The notes beneath the pieces were generated by a model that saw nothing but the letters and a program-made list of their open reading frames with translations, did no database searches and had not been told where the DNA came from. Of a DNA stretch of 64,000 nucleotides, positions 7,351 to 17,983 are shown piece by piece. The first letter of the stretch is position 1, and the number at the start of each line of letters is the position of its first letter. This stretch comes from Prevotella sp. UBA2742 (GTDB taxonomy: Bacteria > Bacteroidota > Bacteroidia > Bacteroidales > Bacteroidaceae), in the NCBI GenBank assembly GCA_002353485.1, contig DEJS01000021.1:1-64000 (forward strand), in the 5' to 3' direction. Position numbers and translations under genes: made by a program.

Positions 7351-10300
7351 TTAGAAGTTGAGGTTCACGCCAAGGATGAACGAACGGGGACGTGGGTACA
7401 TCTGGTTGTCGTAACCATTGCCAATCTCGGGGTCGATACCATCGTACTTCGAAATAGTGAATACGTTAGAGCAGGTGAGATACACACGGCCTCTGAGGAA
7501 GTCGTCAGGCGTCTGGAACGAATAGCCGAGTGTAATGTTGTCACACTTCAGGAACGAAGCATTATGCACATAGCGGTCTGACAGCTGTGCCGTCACGGCA
7601 TAGGTGTAGCGACCTGCGGTCAGCGCACTCAGCGGACGGTTGTTCAGCACATGGAATGAGTTATACACCTCATTGGGGTTGTTATTGGTCATGCCGGCAT
7701 TGATATTGTCGAACACGTAGTTGTTGAAGCTGGCGCGCAGCGAGAAGCCCAGGTCCCAGTTCTTCCACTCCATGCGCGAGCTCAGACCCATTGTCACGTC
7801 GGGAGCAGGCTTCTTGTACAGATAGCGGTCGTCGTTAGTAATCTGACCGTCACTATTACGGTCCACGACGGCATTCTCGATGGCATTGCCATTAGCGTCG
7901 TACACCTGCTGGTACACGTAGAACGAGTTCATGGCGTAGCCCACCTGGTTGTACTGCAAGTACTTGTCGGTACCGATGGTAATGCCCGTGTTAGGCACTG
8001 GAGCGCCGTCGGTCGACACACCGCTCAGGTCCGTAATCTTGTTCTTGTTATAGGTGAAGTTATAGTCCAGGTTCCAGTAGAAGTCCTTCGACTGGATAGG
8101 CTTCAGACCCAGCGTTACCTCCACACCCTTGTTCTCCAGCGAGCCGATGTTCTGCCAGGCGTTGTTACGATAGGCCGACATAGCCACCGTGGGAGCATAG
8201 TTCAGCAGGTCGGTAGTCTTACGCTTGTACACATCGATGCTGGCCGTGAAGCGCTGGTTGAAGAAGCCCAGGTCCAGACCTACGTTATACGTCGTCGTGG
8301 TCTCCCACTTCAGGTCGGGCGTATAGTTGTTGGGGCGATAGAGCTCGCCTTTGCCGGTAACGGGATAGAAGCCGTTAGTACCTGTGCTGATAGAATAAGT
8401 AGGAATCCAAGCGTAGTCGTTGTTCACGTCCTGCTGACCGGTTTTACCCCAGCCCAGACGCACCTTCAGGTCGCTCACGGCCTTTACGCTTCTCAGGAAA
8501 GGCTCCTCGCTGACGCGCCAAGCCAGTGCTACTGAGGGGAAGGTAGACCAGTGGTCCTTGAAGCGGCTCGAACCGTCGCGACGTACCGTGGCAGTCAGCA
8601 TGTAACGGTCCATGAGCGTATAGTTCATACGGCCGAAGAACGACACCAGATAGTTCTCTGTCTTATACGTATAAGGAGTATGCGGAGCCTCCTGCAGCTG
8701 TCCGTCCTTGGGAGGATAGTCCAGACTGGTGGCCTGGTAGAAGCCTACGTAGTCGTTCTTCTGACTGCGCCAGAAGTGCTGCCACTCGTAACCACCCATG
8801 ATGTCGAAGTGGTGTATCTTGGCAAAGTCCTTATAGTACTGGGCGTATGCCGACAGCGACAGGTTGCGCTTCAGTATCTCGTCAGAGCCATAGCTGCCGT
8901 AGTAGATGTACTGCGGGGCAGCCGACGTGGCGTCGCGGTTCTGGCGGCCCTTCGAGATGTCGGCACCAAGCGTGGTGTGCAGACGCAGGTCCTCGAAACC
9001 GTGTATCTTATAGTCAATGTCGGCACTGCCGATGAAGGCACGGCTGTGGGCCACCTCGCCCACCTGTGTCAGCATGGCCAGCGGGTTCTTCGTAGCGTTA
9101 CGCTCATACGTGTAGGGCCATGCAGGGTCGTTCAGCGACGTACCGCTGGTAGGCCATTCGAAGTAGTGACCGAAATCGCTGGTCACCTTACCGATGGTGC
9201 TGCCCATCATGTTCTGATGGTAGGCCGAGGTGAAGGCATACGGACTCTGCGTGGGGTCCATGCTGGTGGCAGCACCCACGGCACCGCCGTCGGCATACTG
9301 CGTACGGGCATACATACCCTTGGCATTCAGGTTCAGGTTCAGGTGGTCGTTCAGCAGCGACGGACTCAGGTTCAGGGCTGCCGTCACACGCTGGAAGTCA
9401 GACGTGCGCAGAATACCCTCCTGACCCGTATAGCCTACCGACACACGGTAGGGCAGGTTCTTCAGAGCGCCCGACACCGTCAGGTTGTGGTCGTGGCTGA
9501 TGGCCGTGCGGTATATCAGGTCCTGCCAGTCCGTGTTGGCCGTACCCAGCGCACTGTAGGCCTCGCTCTCCGTGCCCCAGATGTCCTTGATGAACTGACG
9601 GTACTGGTTGCCGTCCATCACGTCCAGCGTCTTCGTCTTCGTGCTCACCGTTATGCTACCGGCATACGACACGGTAGGCTTCTGGCCCGAGCGGCCCTTT
9701 TTCGTGGTAATGATGATGACGCCGTTCGAACCGCGGCTACCATAGATGGCCGTAGCCGAGGCATCCTTCAGCACGTTGAACGACTCGATGTCCTGAGGGT
9801 TGATCATCGACAGCGGGTTCGACAGTCCCTTCACGCCCTGGTTGTCCATAGGCACACCGTCAATCACTATCAGCGGGTCGTTAGAAGCATTCAGTGACGA
9901 ACCGCCACGAACACGTATCATGGCACCGCCGCCCGGCGTACCGTCGTTGCTCGTAATGTTCACACCAGCCACCTTACCGGCCAGCATGTCCTGGGGGTTC
10001 ACCACCAGACCTTTGTTCTTAGAGTCGGGCTTCAGTGCCGTCACTGCACCCGTCAGGTCACTTTTCTTCACAGCACCGTAACCGATGACCACCACGTCGT
10101 TCAGCATCGTGGCGTCCTCTTGAAGCGTAATCTCCAACGTAGGAGCAGCTTTCACGGTCTGCGTCTGATAGCCCACATAGCTCACGCTGATGTCGGCTCC
10201 TTGACTTGCCTTTAGGATGAAGTTACCGTCGAAGTCCGATACAGTAGCAGTCTGTGTGCCTACCACACGTACCGTAGCACCGATGATGGGTTCACCCTGA

Positions 10301-10416
10301 GCATCCTTAACATGGCCTTTGACATCCATCTGGGCAAAGGCGCCTACCGATAGGAAAAGGCCCAACAGAAGGACCAGCATCCTAAACGGAATCTTAATGT
10401 TTACCTGCTTCATCAA
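7351..10416 (-). CDS. susC: SusC-type TonB-dependent outer-membrane transporter
   Basis: The 1021-residue protein imports oligosaccharides across the outer membrane using TonB energy. A signal peptide (about 1-28, ending GAFA) is followed by a carboxypeptidase-regulatory-like domain (about 31-100, GHVKDAQGEPIIGATVRVVG), a TonB-box-like DVVVIGYG (107-114), the plug (KDASATAIYGSRGSNGVIII) and a 22-strand barrel ending in FILGVNLNF with an aromatic last residue. It heads the susC-D-E-F operon and its promoter faces the lacI gene. Two adjacent ATG codons make the exact start uncertain by one residue. Confidence 0.96.
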   Translation of the reverse strand: MMKQVNIKIPFRMLVLLLGLFLSVGAFAQMDVKGHVKDAQGEPIIGATVRVVGTQTATVSDFDGNFILKASQGADISVSYVGYQTQTVKAAPTLEITLQEDATMLNDVVVIGYGAVKKSDLTGAVTALKPDSKNKGLVVNPQDMLAGKVAGVNITSNDGTPGGGAMIRVRGGSSLNASNDPLIVIDGVPMDNQGVKGLSNPLSMINPQDIESFNVLKDASATAIYGSRGSNGVIIITTKKGRSGQKPTVSYAGSITVSTKTKTLDVMDGNQYRQFIKDIWGTESEAYSALGTANTDWQDLIYRTAISHDHNLTVSGALKNLPYRVSVGYTGQEGILRTSDFQRVTAALNLSPSLLNDHLNLNLNAKGMYARTQYADGGAVGAATSMDPTQSPYAFTSAYHQNMMGSTIGKVTSDFGHYFEWPTSGTSLNDPAWPYTYERNATKNPLAMLTQVGEVAHSRAFIGSADIDYKIHGFEDLRLHTTLGADISKGRQNRDATSAAPQYIYYGSYGSDEILKRNLSLSAYAQYYKDFAKIHHFDIMGGYEWQHFWRSQKNDYVGFYQATSLDYPPKDGQLQEAPHTPYTYKTENYLVSFFGRMNYTLMDRYMLTATVRRDGSSRFKDHWSTFPSVALAWRVSEEPFLRSVKAVSDLKVRLGWGKTGQQDVNNDYAWIPTYSISTGTNGFYPVTGKGELYRPNNYTPDLKWETTTTYNVGLDLGFFNQRFTASIDVYKRKTTDLLNYAPTVAMSAYRNNAWQNIGSLENKGVEVTLGLKPIQSKDFYWNLDYNFTYNKNKITDLSGVSTDGAPVPNTGITIGTDKYLQYNQVGYAMNSFYVYQQVYDANGNAIENAVVDRNSDGQITNDDRYLYKKPAPDVTMGLSSRMEWKNWDLGFSLRASFNNYVFDNINAGMTNNNPNEVYNSFHVLNNRPLSALTAGRYTYAVTAQLSDRYVHNASFLKCDNITLGYSFQTPDDFLRGRVYLTCSNVFTISKYDGIDPEIGNGYDNQMYPRPRSFILGVNLNF

Positions 10417-10489
10417 TTCAATTTTTAAAGTTAGTATATGTTATCAATTCTCAGTATGCGGTTAGCGTTGATTTAAATCAATTTCGGTG

Positions 10490-10497
10490 CAAAGATA
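10490..10497 (-). promoter_or_regulatory. -7 box TATCTTTG for the susCDEF operon
   Basis: TATCTTTG on the minus strand lies 73 bases before the susC ATG. No good TTTG is found 19-21 bases upstream, which fits an operon that needs an activator or is tightly controlled. The LacI-type palindrome is about 55 bases further upstream. Confidence 0.55.
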
Positions 10498-10551
10498 GAC
10501 ATTCTTTTCATTCGTTAATACTTTTTCTTACATAATTTCGTTATTCACTCA

Positions 10552-10567
10552 GCGCAAACGTTTGCGC
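10552..10567. promoter_or_regulatory. Perfect 16-bp LacI-family operator palindrome
   Basis: GCGCAAACGTTTGCGC is a perfect palindrome with the central CpG and CAAACGTTTG core typical of LacI/GalR-family operators. It lies between the divergent susC and lacI promoters, about 55 bases from each -7 box, so the neighbouring LacI-type protein could control both arms. The assignment of regulator to site is inference from position. Confidence 0.8.
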
Positions 10568-10621
10568 AATACTAAACCATAAAATAAATAAGGTCACCAT
10601 ACAACAAAAGAATCTTTTCGG

Positions 10622-10629
10622 TAACTTTG
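10622..10629 (+). promoter_or_regulatory. -7 box TAACTTTG for lacI
   Basis: TAACTTTG is followed by GC and lies 41 bases before the lacI start codon. The -33 TTTG is not recognisable. It probably also drives the downstream MFS-malQ-GH97 genes. Confidence 0.5.
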
Positions 10630-10670
10630 CAACGTGGTAAACCCCAATACATTATTAACTTAAAACAAGG

Positions 10671-11696
10671 ATGAAGGACAAGACACCATTGACGATGAAA
10701 GACATAGCCCGCGAGTTAGGCATCTCCGTGGCTACCGTGTCGCGTGCCCTGAAGGACTCGCCCCGCATTTCGGCCCAGCGCCGGCAGGCCATCCAGCAGT
10801 ATGCCCGCGAACACAACTTCACGCCCAACGTCATTGCCGAGTCGCTACGCTTCTCGCGCGTCCAGCCCATGAAGGTCATCGGCGTCATCATCCCCGAGTT
10901 CACACATTTCTACTTCTCCTCCGTCCTGGCCGGCATCGAGGAAGAGGCCTCGGCACGCGGCTACCGCATCATGGTAGCCCAGAGCAACGAGCGCTACGAA
11001 CGCGAGGTACGCATCTGCCAGTCGTTCTACGAGAACAAGGTATGCGGCATCATCGTCTCCCAGGCCAAGGACACGCAGAAGTACGACCACTTCCAGCGCC
11101 TCATTGACGAGGGCGTCCCCCTCGTCTTCTACGACAGGATATGTACGGGCGTGAACGCCTCGCGCGTCGTGGTCGACGACTACATGGGTGCCTTCAATGC
11201 CGTTACCCACCTCATCGAGACCGGCTGCCACCGCATCGCCTTCTACGGCTCCACCCTGACCTTGGAGATTTCGAAGAACCGCTTCAACGGCTACAAGGAC
11301 GCCCTCCTGAAGCACGGCCTGCCCTACGACGAGGGTCTTATCCGCATCTGCGACAACCGCGCCGACGCCGAGGCCCTCACCCCCAGCCTCCTCAGCGGCG
11401 ACAACGTGCCCGACGGTTTCTTCGCCGTCAACGACGACACCGCCATCGGCATTCTCTATACCGCCAAGCGCATGGGCTTCAAGGTGCCCCGCGACATCAG
11501 TATCTGCGGCTTCACCAACGGCCAGCGCGCCATAGCCTGCGACCCCATGCTCACCACCGTCGAGCAGCGCGGCATGAAGGTGGGCGAAGAGGCCGCCGAC
11601 ATCCTCATCAGCCAGGTCGAAGGCGTCATCCCTGCCGACAAGGTCGAGCGCCGCATCGTCCGCACACGCCTCGTCATACGCGGTACCACAAGATAA
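10671..11696 (+). CDS. LacI-family transcriptional regulator of the alpha-glucan locus
   Basis: Residues 8-33 form the LacI helix-turn-helix (MKDIARELGISVATVSRAL). They are followed by the hinge segment TPNVIAESLR and a periplasmic-binding-protein-like effector domain (VIGVIIPEFTHFYFSSVL, GIIVSQAKDT, DGFFAVNDDTAIGIL, ISICGFTNGQRA). At 341 residues the length is standard. The gene lies between the divergent sus arms next to a perfect LacI-type palindrome, so it very likely senses a glucan breakdown product and controls susCDEF and its own downstream genes. In B. theta the equivalent job is done by the unrelated SusR, so this is a different control scheme. ATG at 10671 is used; Met9 is an unlikely alternative because it would cut the HTH. 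Confidence 0.93.
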   Translation: MKDKTPLTMKDIARELGISVATVSRALKDSPRISAQRRQAIQQYAREHNFTPNVIAESLRFSRVQPMKVIGVIIPEFTHFYFSSVLAGIEEEASARGYRIMVAQSNERYEREVRICQSFYENKVCGIIVSQAKDTQKYDHFQRLIDEGVPLVFYDRICTGVNASRVVVDDYMGAFNAVTHLIETGCHRIAFYGSTLTLEISKNRFNGYKDALLKHGLPYDEGLIRICDNRADAEALTPSLLSGDNVPDGFFAVNDDTAIGILYTAKRMGFKVPRDISICGFTNGQRAIACDPMLTTVEQRGMKVGEEAADILISQVEGVIPADKVERRIVRTRLVIRGTTR

Positions 11697-11754
11697 AGAA
11701 CAAGTCAACAACAATAACTATGCATTACGCATTCCTAACTATGCACTATTAAGT

Positions 11755-13062
11755 ATGAAACAAAAACCGAACCTACCCTTTTGGAGTCTGTGGAATCTAA
11801 GCTTCGGATTCTTTGGCGTACAGATAGCCTACGCCCTCCAGTCGGCCAACATCTCGCGTATCTTCCGTACCCTGGGCGCCGACCCCCACGACCTGAGTTT
11901 CTTCTGGATACTGCCTCCCCTGATGGGCATCCTCGTGCAGCCCGTCGTAGGCACGCTCTCCGACAAGACGTGGACGCGCTGGGGGCGCCGCATACCCTAC
12001 CTCTTCGTAGGGGCACTGGTCGCCGTCGCCGTCATGTGTCTGCTGCCCAACGCCGGTTCAATGCACATGGCCGTCTCGGCAGCACTCATCTTCGGTCTCA
12101 TTGCCCTGATGCTCCTCGACACGTCCATCAACATGGCCATGCAGCCCTTCAAGATGATGGTAGGCGACATGGTCAACGAAGAGCAGAAGGCCAAGGCCTA
12201 CTCCATCCAGTCGTTCCTCTGCAACGCCGGCAGCGTGGTAGGCTTCCTCTTCCCCTTCGTGCTCACCGCCATCGGCGTCAAGAACGTGGCTGCCGAGGGC
12301 GTCGTCCCCGACAGCGTCATCTGGTCGTTCTACATCGGCGCGGCCATCCTCATTGCCTGTGTCCTCTACACCACGGCCAAGGTCAAGGAGTGGCCCCCCC
12401 AGGAGTATGCCGAGTACAACCCCGTGTCGCCCCAGACCGAGGGCAGCGCCAACTGGTTCACGCTGCTCCGAAACGCCCCCTCCACCTTCTGGAAGGTAGG
12501 CCTCGTGCAGTTCTTCTGCTGGGGTGGCATGCTGTACATGTGGACCTACGTCGTCGATGCCGTCTCGGAGACCGTCTGGGGCACCATCGACCCCACCACG
12601 ACGAGCTACCAGGAAGCCGCCAACTGGACCGGCGTGCTCTATGCCATCCAGGCCATGGGCTCCGTGGTATGGGCTGCCCTGCTACCACGCTTCCGCAACA
12701 CCAAGATGGCCTACGCCGTCAGCCTCCTGCTGGGCGGACTGGGCTTCGTGCTCATACCCTTCCTGCCCGACATGTACCTCCAGATAGTGCCCTTCCTGCT
12801 CATAGGCTGCGGCTGGGCCGCCATGCTCGCCATGCCCTTCACCTTCGTCACCAACGCCCTACAGGGCTACGGACACATGGGGGCCTACCTGGGACTCTTC
12901 AACGGTACCATCTGCATCCCCCAGATTGTGGCTGCCGTCTGTGGCGGAAGCATCCTCTCGCTCGTCGGCGGCCACCAGTCCACCATGATGATAGTGGCCG
13001 GCGCCTCCTTCGTCATCGGAGCCTGCTGCGTAGCCTTCATCAACGAGCACGGAAAACGCTAA
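11755..13062 (+). CDS. MFS sugar transporter (SLC45/GPH-like)
   Basis: The 435-residue protein has about 12 membrane segments and motifs of the sugar:cation symporter group: FWSLWNLSFGFFGVQIAYALQ at the N-terminus, DKTWTRWGRRIPYLFVGAL (loop 2-3 RWGRR motif), and a long central loop before FWKVGLVQFFCWGGMLYMW. It should carry maltose or malto-oligosaccharides from the periplasm across the inner membrane. It follows lacI by 58 bases and precedes malQ, so import is linked to intracellular processing. The spacer before it holds a near-repeat of AACTATGCA-type sequence (11717-11746). Confidence 0.88.
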   Translation: MKQKPNLPFWSLWNLSFGFFGVQIAYALQSANISRIFRTLGADPHDLSFFWILPPLMGILVQPVVGTLSDKTWTRWGRRIPYLFVGALVAVAVMCLLPNAGSMHMAVSAALIFGLIALMLLDTSINMAMQPFKMMVGDMVNEEQKAKAYSIQSFLCNAGSVVGFLFPFVLTAIGVKNVAAEGVVPDSVIWSFYIGAAILIACVLYTTAKVKEWPPQEYAEYNPVSPQTEGSANWFTLLRNAPSTFWKVGLVQFFCWGGMLYMWTYVVDAVSETVWGTIDPTTTSYQEAANWTGVLYAIQAMGSVVWAALLPRFRNTKMAYAVSLLLGGLGFVLIPFLPDMYLQIVPFLLIGCGWAAMLAMPFTFVTNALQGYGHMGAYLGLFNGTICIPQIVAAVCGGSILSLVGGHQSTMMIVAGASFVIGACCVAFINEHGKR

Positions 13063-13063
13063 A

Positions 13064-13077
13064 TGCAATCGTTTGCA
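13064..13077. promoter_or_regulatory. Second LacI-operator-like site before malQ
   Basis: TGCAATCGTTTGCA differs by one base from the ideal palindrome TGCAAACGTTTGCA and shares the GCAA..CGTTTGC core with the perfect site at 10552-10567. It starts just after the transporter stop codon and ends 33 bases before the malQ start, so the LacI-type regulator could control malQ separately. Confidence 0.5.
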
Positions 13078-13110
13078 CCATTCAATACTATATTAAAAAC
13101 CTATCGTATT

Positions 13111-15540
13111 ATGAACATCTCATTTCACATTGACTACCAGACCACCTTCGGCGAGGAAATCGTTCTGAACCTCCTGCCGAAGGACAACGCCGGCGCCCCC
13201 ACCCAGCACAAGCTCACCACGCATGACGGCGCGCACTGGTGCTGCGACCTCAGCATGAGTGCCAAGCCCGGCACCTACATCGACTACTACTACAGCCTCT
13301 GCCGCGGCGACGAGGAGCTGCGCCACGAGTGGCTCGTCATTCCCCACCGCCTCGAGTTTGCCGCCCAGAAGGCCAGTCGCTACACCGTCTACGACCACTG
13401 GCTCGACATACCCGAGGACGCCTATATGTACAGCTCGGCCTTTACCGACTGCGTGCTGGCCCGGCAGCGCGCCCTGAGCACGCCCGCCGAATACCAGCGC
13501 ACGGTGCGCCTGAAGGTGCGTGCCCCCCAGCTTCGCCAGGGCGAGCGCCTGTCCATCGTCGGCGAGCCCCAGCAGCTCGGAGCCTGGGACATCAAGCAGG
13601 CACTGAACATGACCGAGCACGAGCCCAACGAGTGGGTTATCAGTCTCGACGCCTCCAAGCTGCCCGCCGGGCGCTTCGAGTTCAAGTTCATCATCCTCGA
13701 CACCGAGCCCGACTACACCCCCCTGTGGGAACAGGCCAACAACCGCAGCATCGACCTGCCCGAGCTCCAGGACGGCGACGTCGTGGTCTACGAGCTGCCA
13801 CAGGCCACCTTCCCCATCTATCCCTGGAAGGGAGCAGGCGTCGTCATACCCATCTTCTCGCTGCGCTCCGAGGGGTCCTTCGGTGTCGGCGACTTCGGCG
13901 ACCTGAAGCTCATGGTGGACTGGGCCGCCAAGACAAGCCTGCGCTTCCTGCAGGTGCTGCCCATCAACGACACCAACATCACACACACCTGGCAGGACTC
14001 CTACCCCTACAACTCCATCAGCATCTATGCCCTTCACCCCCAGTACACAGACTTCCGCCAGCTGCCCGCGCTGAAGGACAAGGACCGCGCCAAGCACTAC
14101 GAGGCCCTGCGCCAGGAGCTCAACGCCCTGCCGCAGATTGACTACGAGCGCATGTTCCAGGCCAAGATGGACTACCTCCGCGAGCTCTTCGCCCAGGAGT
14201 GGAGCGCCGTCAGCCGACGCGCCTCCTACAAGCAGTTCTACGACGACAACAAGCAGTGGCTGGAGCCCTACGCCCTCTTCTGCTACTACCGCGACCTTTA
14301 CGGCACGGCCACCTTCAGCCAGTGGCCCGACAAGCTGGCCACGCCCGACAAGAAGGTGCTCAACTTCTGGTGCTACGTGCAGTACAACCTCGACCAGCAG
14401 ATGCGCGCCGCACACGACTACGCACGCCAGCACCGTGTCGTGCTCAAGGGCGACATACCCATCGGCATCAGCCGCGACGGCGTGGAGGCATGGGTAGAGC
14501 CCAAGTACTTCAACCTGAACGGACAGGCCGGCGCACCCCCCGACCCCTTCTCGGCCGACGGACAGAACTGGGGATTCCCCACCTACAACTGGGACGCCAT
14601 GCTCGCCGACGGCTGCTCGTGGTGGGTACGGCGCTTCCGCAAGATGGCAGAATACTTCGACGCCTACCGCATAGACCACGTGCTGGGCTTCTTCCGCATC
14701 TGGGAGATTCCCGTGCCCGAGAAGTCGGGACTCATGGGACAGTTCTCGCCCGCACTGGGCATGAGCAAGGAGGAGATAGAGGGCTACGGCGTACGCTTCA
14801 ACGACGGACTGTTCCTCGTCGACCACAAGCGTCAGGACCGCTGGCATCCGCGCATCGCCGTGCAGTACCAGCAGGCATACGCCGACCTGGACGACGGCCA
14901 GAAGTACAACTTCAACCGTCTGTACAACGACTACTTCTACCGCCGCAACAACCAGTACTGGTACCAGGAGGCCATGAAGAAGCTGCCCCGACTGACCCAG
15001 GCCACCCGCATGCTCTGCTGTGCCGAGGACCTCGGCATGGTGCCCGACTGCGTGCCATGGGTCATGAACGAGCTGCGCATCCTGTCGCTCGAGATACAGA
15101 CCATGCCCAAGGACCCCACCACCCGTTTCGGCAAACTGTCGCACAACCCCTACCGCTCCGTGTGCACCTTCTCTACCCACGACATGCCCACGCTCAGACA
15201 GTGGTGGGACGAAGACGCCGAACAGACCCAGGCCTACTACAACATCCCGCTGCGCCGCAGCGGCGAGGCACCCCACCCCCTGCCCGCATGGCTGGCAAAG
15301 GACATCGTGAGCCGACAGCTCACCTCGCCCTCCATGCTCTGTCTGCTGTCGCTGCAGGACTGGCTCAGCATCGACGAGCACCTGCGCCTGCCCGACCCCA
15401 ACGCCGAGCGCATCAACATACCGGCCAACCCACGACACTACTGGCGCTACCGTATGCATCTCACCATCGAACAACTACTCCAGGCCGACGACTTCAACGA
15501 AGAGGTACGCACCCTCGTAGCACACAGCGGCCGAAAATAA
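13111..15540 (+). CDS. malQ: 4-alpha-glucanotransferase with N-terminal CBM20 domains (DPE2-like MalQ)
   Basis: This 809-residue enzyme transfers alpha-1,4-glucan chains between malto-oligosaccharides, releasing glucose. It has no signal peptide, so it is cytoplasmic. Two starch-binding-type (CBM20) modules precede the catalytic part: about 1-115, and about 140-250 (VRAPQLRQGERLSIVGEPQQ, LGAWDIKQAL). The GH77 barrel follows with the nucleophile Asp in YRIDHVLGFF, the acid/base Glu in CAEDLGMVP and the third Asp in FSTHDMPTLRQWW. This matches the plant DPE2-type architecture. The ATG at 13111 is chosen; an in-frame ATG at 13063 lies inside the operator-like site right after the transporter stop and would add 16 unrelated residues. 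Confidence 0.94.
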   Translation: MNISFHIDYQTTFGEEIVLNLLPKDNAGAPTQHKLTTHDGAHWCCDLSMSAKPGTYIDYYYSLCRGDEELRHEWLVIPHRLEFAAQKASRYTVYDHWLDIPEDAYMYSSAFTDCVLARQRALSTPAEYQRTVRLKVRAPQLRQGERLSIVGEPQQLGAWDIKQALNMTEHEPNEWVISLDASKLPAGRFEFKFIILDTEPDYTPLWEQANNRSIDLPELQDGDVVVYELPQATFPIYPWKGAGVVIPIFSLRSEGSFGVGDFGDLKLMVDWAAKTSLRFLQVLPINDTNITHTWQDSYPYNSISIYALHPQYTDFRQLPALKDKDRAKHYEALRQELNALPQIDYERMFQAKMDYLRELFAQEWSAVSRRASYKQFYDDNKQWLEPYALFCYYRDLYGTATFSQWPDKLATPDKKVLNFWCYVQYNLDQQMRAAHDYARQHRVVLKGDIPIGISRDGVEAWVEPKYFNLNGQAGAPPDPFSADGQNWGFPTYNWDAMLADGCSWWVRRFRKMAEYFDAYRIDHVLGFFRIWEIPVPEKSGLMGQFSPALGMSKEEIEGYGVRFNDGLFLVDHKRQDRWHPRIAVQYQQAYADLDDGQKYNFNRLYNDYFYRRNNQYWYQEAMKKLPRLTQATRMLCCAEDLGMVPDCVPWVMNELRILSLEIQTMPKDPTTRFGKLSHNPYRSVCTFSTHDMPTLRQWWDEDAEQTQAYYNIPLRRSGEAPHPLPAWLAKDIVSRQLTSPSMLCLLSLQDWLSIDEHLRLPDPNAERINIPANPRHYWRYRMHLTIEQLLQADDFNEEVRTLVAHSGRK

Positions 15541-17781
<2,241 letters not shown>

Positions 17782-17849
17782 GAAACTTTACACCAAGCAT
17801 TAAAAAGCAACGTACCGGACATAAAAAAGCAGCGTCCAGCCAGTGCCTG

Positions 17850-17918
17850 TCCTCGTTCTATCCTCGTTCTATCCTCGTTCTATCCTCGTTACTTTTTACG
17901 AAGCCAGAGTGTAACGAG
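17850..17918 (+). repeat. 11-bp tandem repeat (TCCTCGTTCTA) with an inverted copy
   Basis: TCCTCGTTCTA occurs three times head to tail from 17850, and a fourth partial unit ends in TCCTCGTTAC. CTCGTTAC (17885-17892) is repeated inverted as GTAACGAG (17911-17918), so a hairpin with an 18-base loop can form. The array fills the 202-base gap between GH97 and the helicase gene. No promoter motif was found in that gap. Confidence 0.8.
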
Positions 17919-17983
17919 AACGGACGTAAAAACAGTTAAAGCCTGTTAAAGACCGGGGGCGGACATAAAGAGAAAAGAAAAAA

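Noticed and set aside
13120..15474. A 784-codon open frame on the strand opposite malQ
   Set aside because: It is a shadow of the GC-rich malQ codons; composition is Val/Gly/Ala-rich with no domain, and the sense strand is a clear GH77 enzyme.
17850..17890. Possible CRISPR or att site
   Set aside because: The 11-bp units are contiguous without spacers, and there is no integrase nearby.
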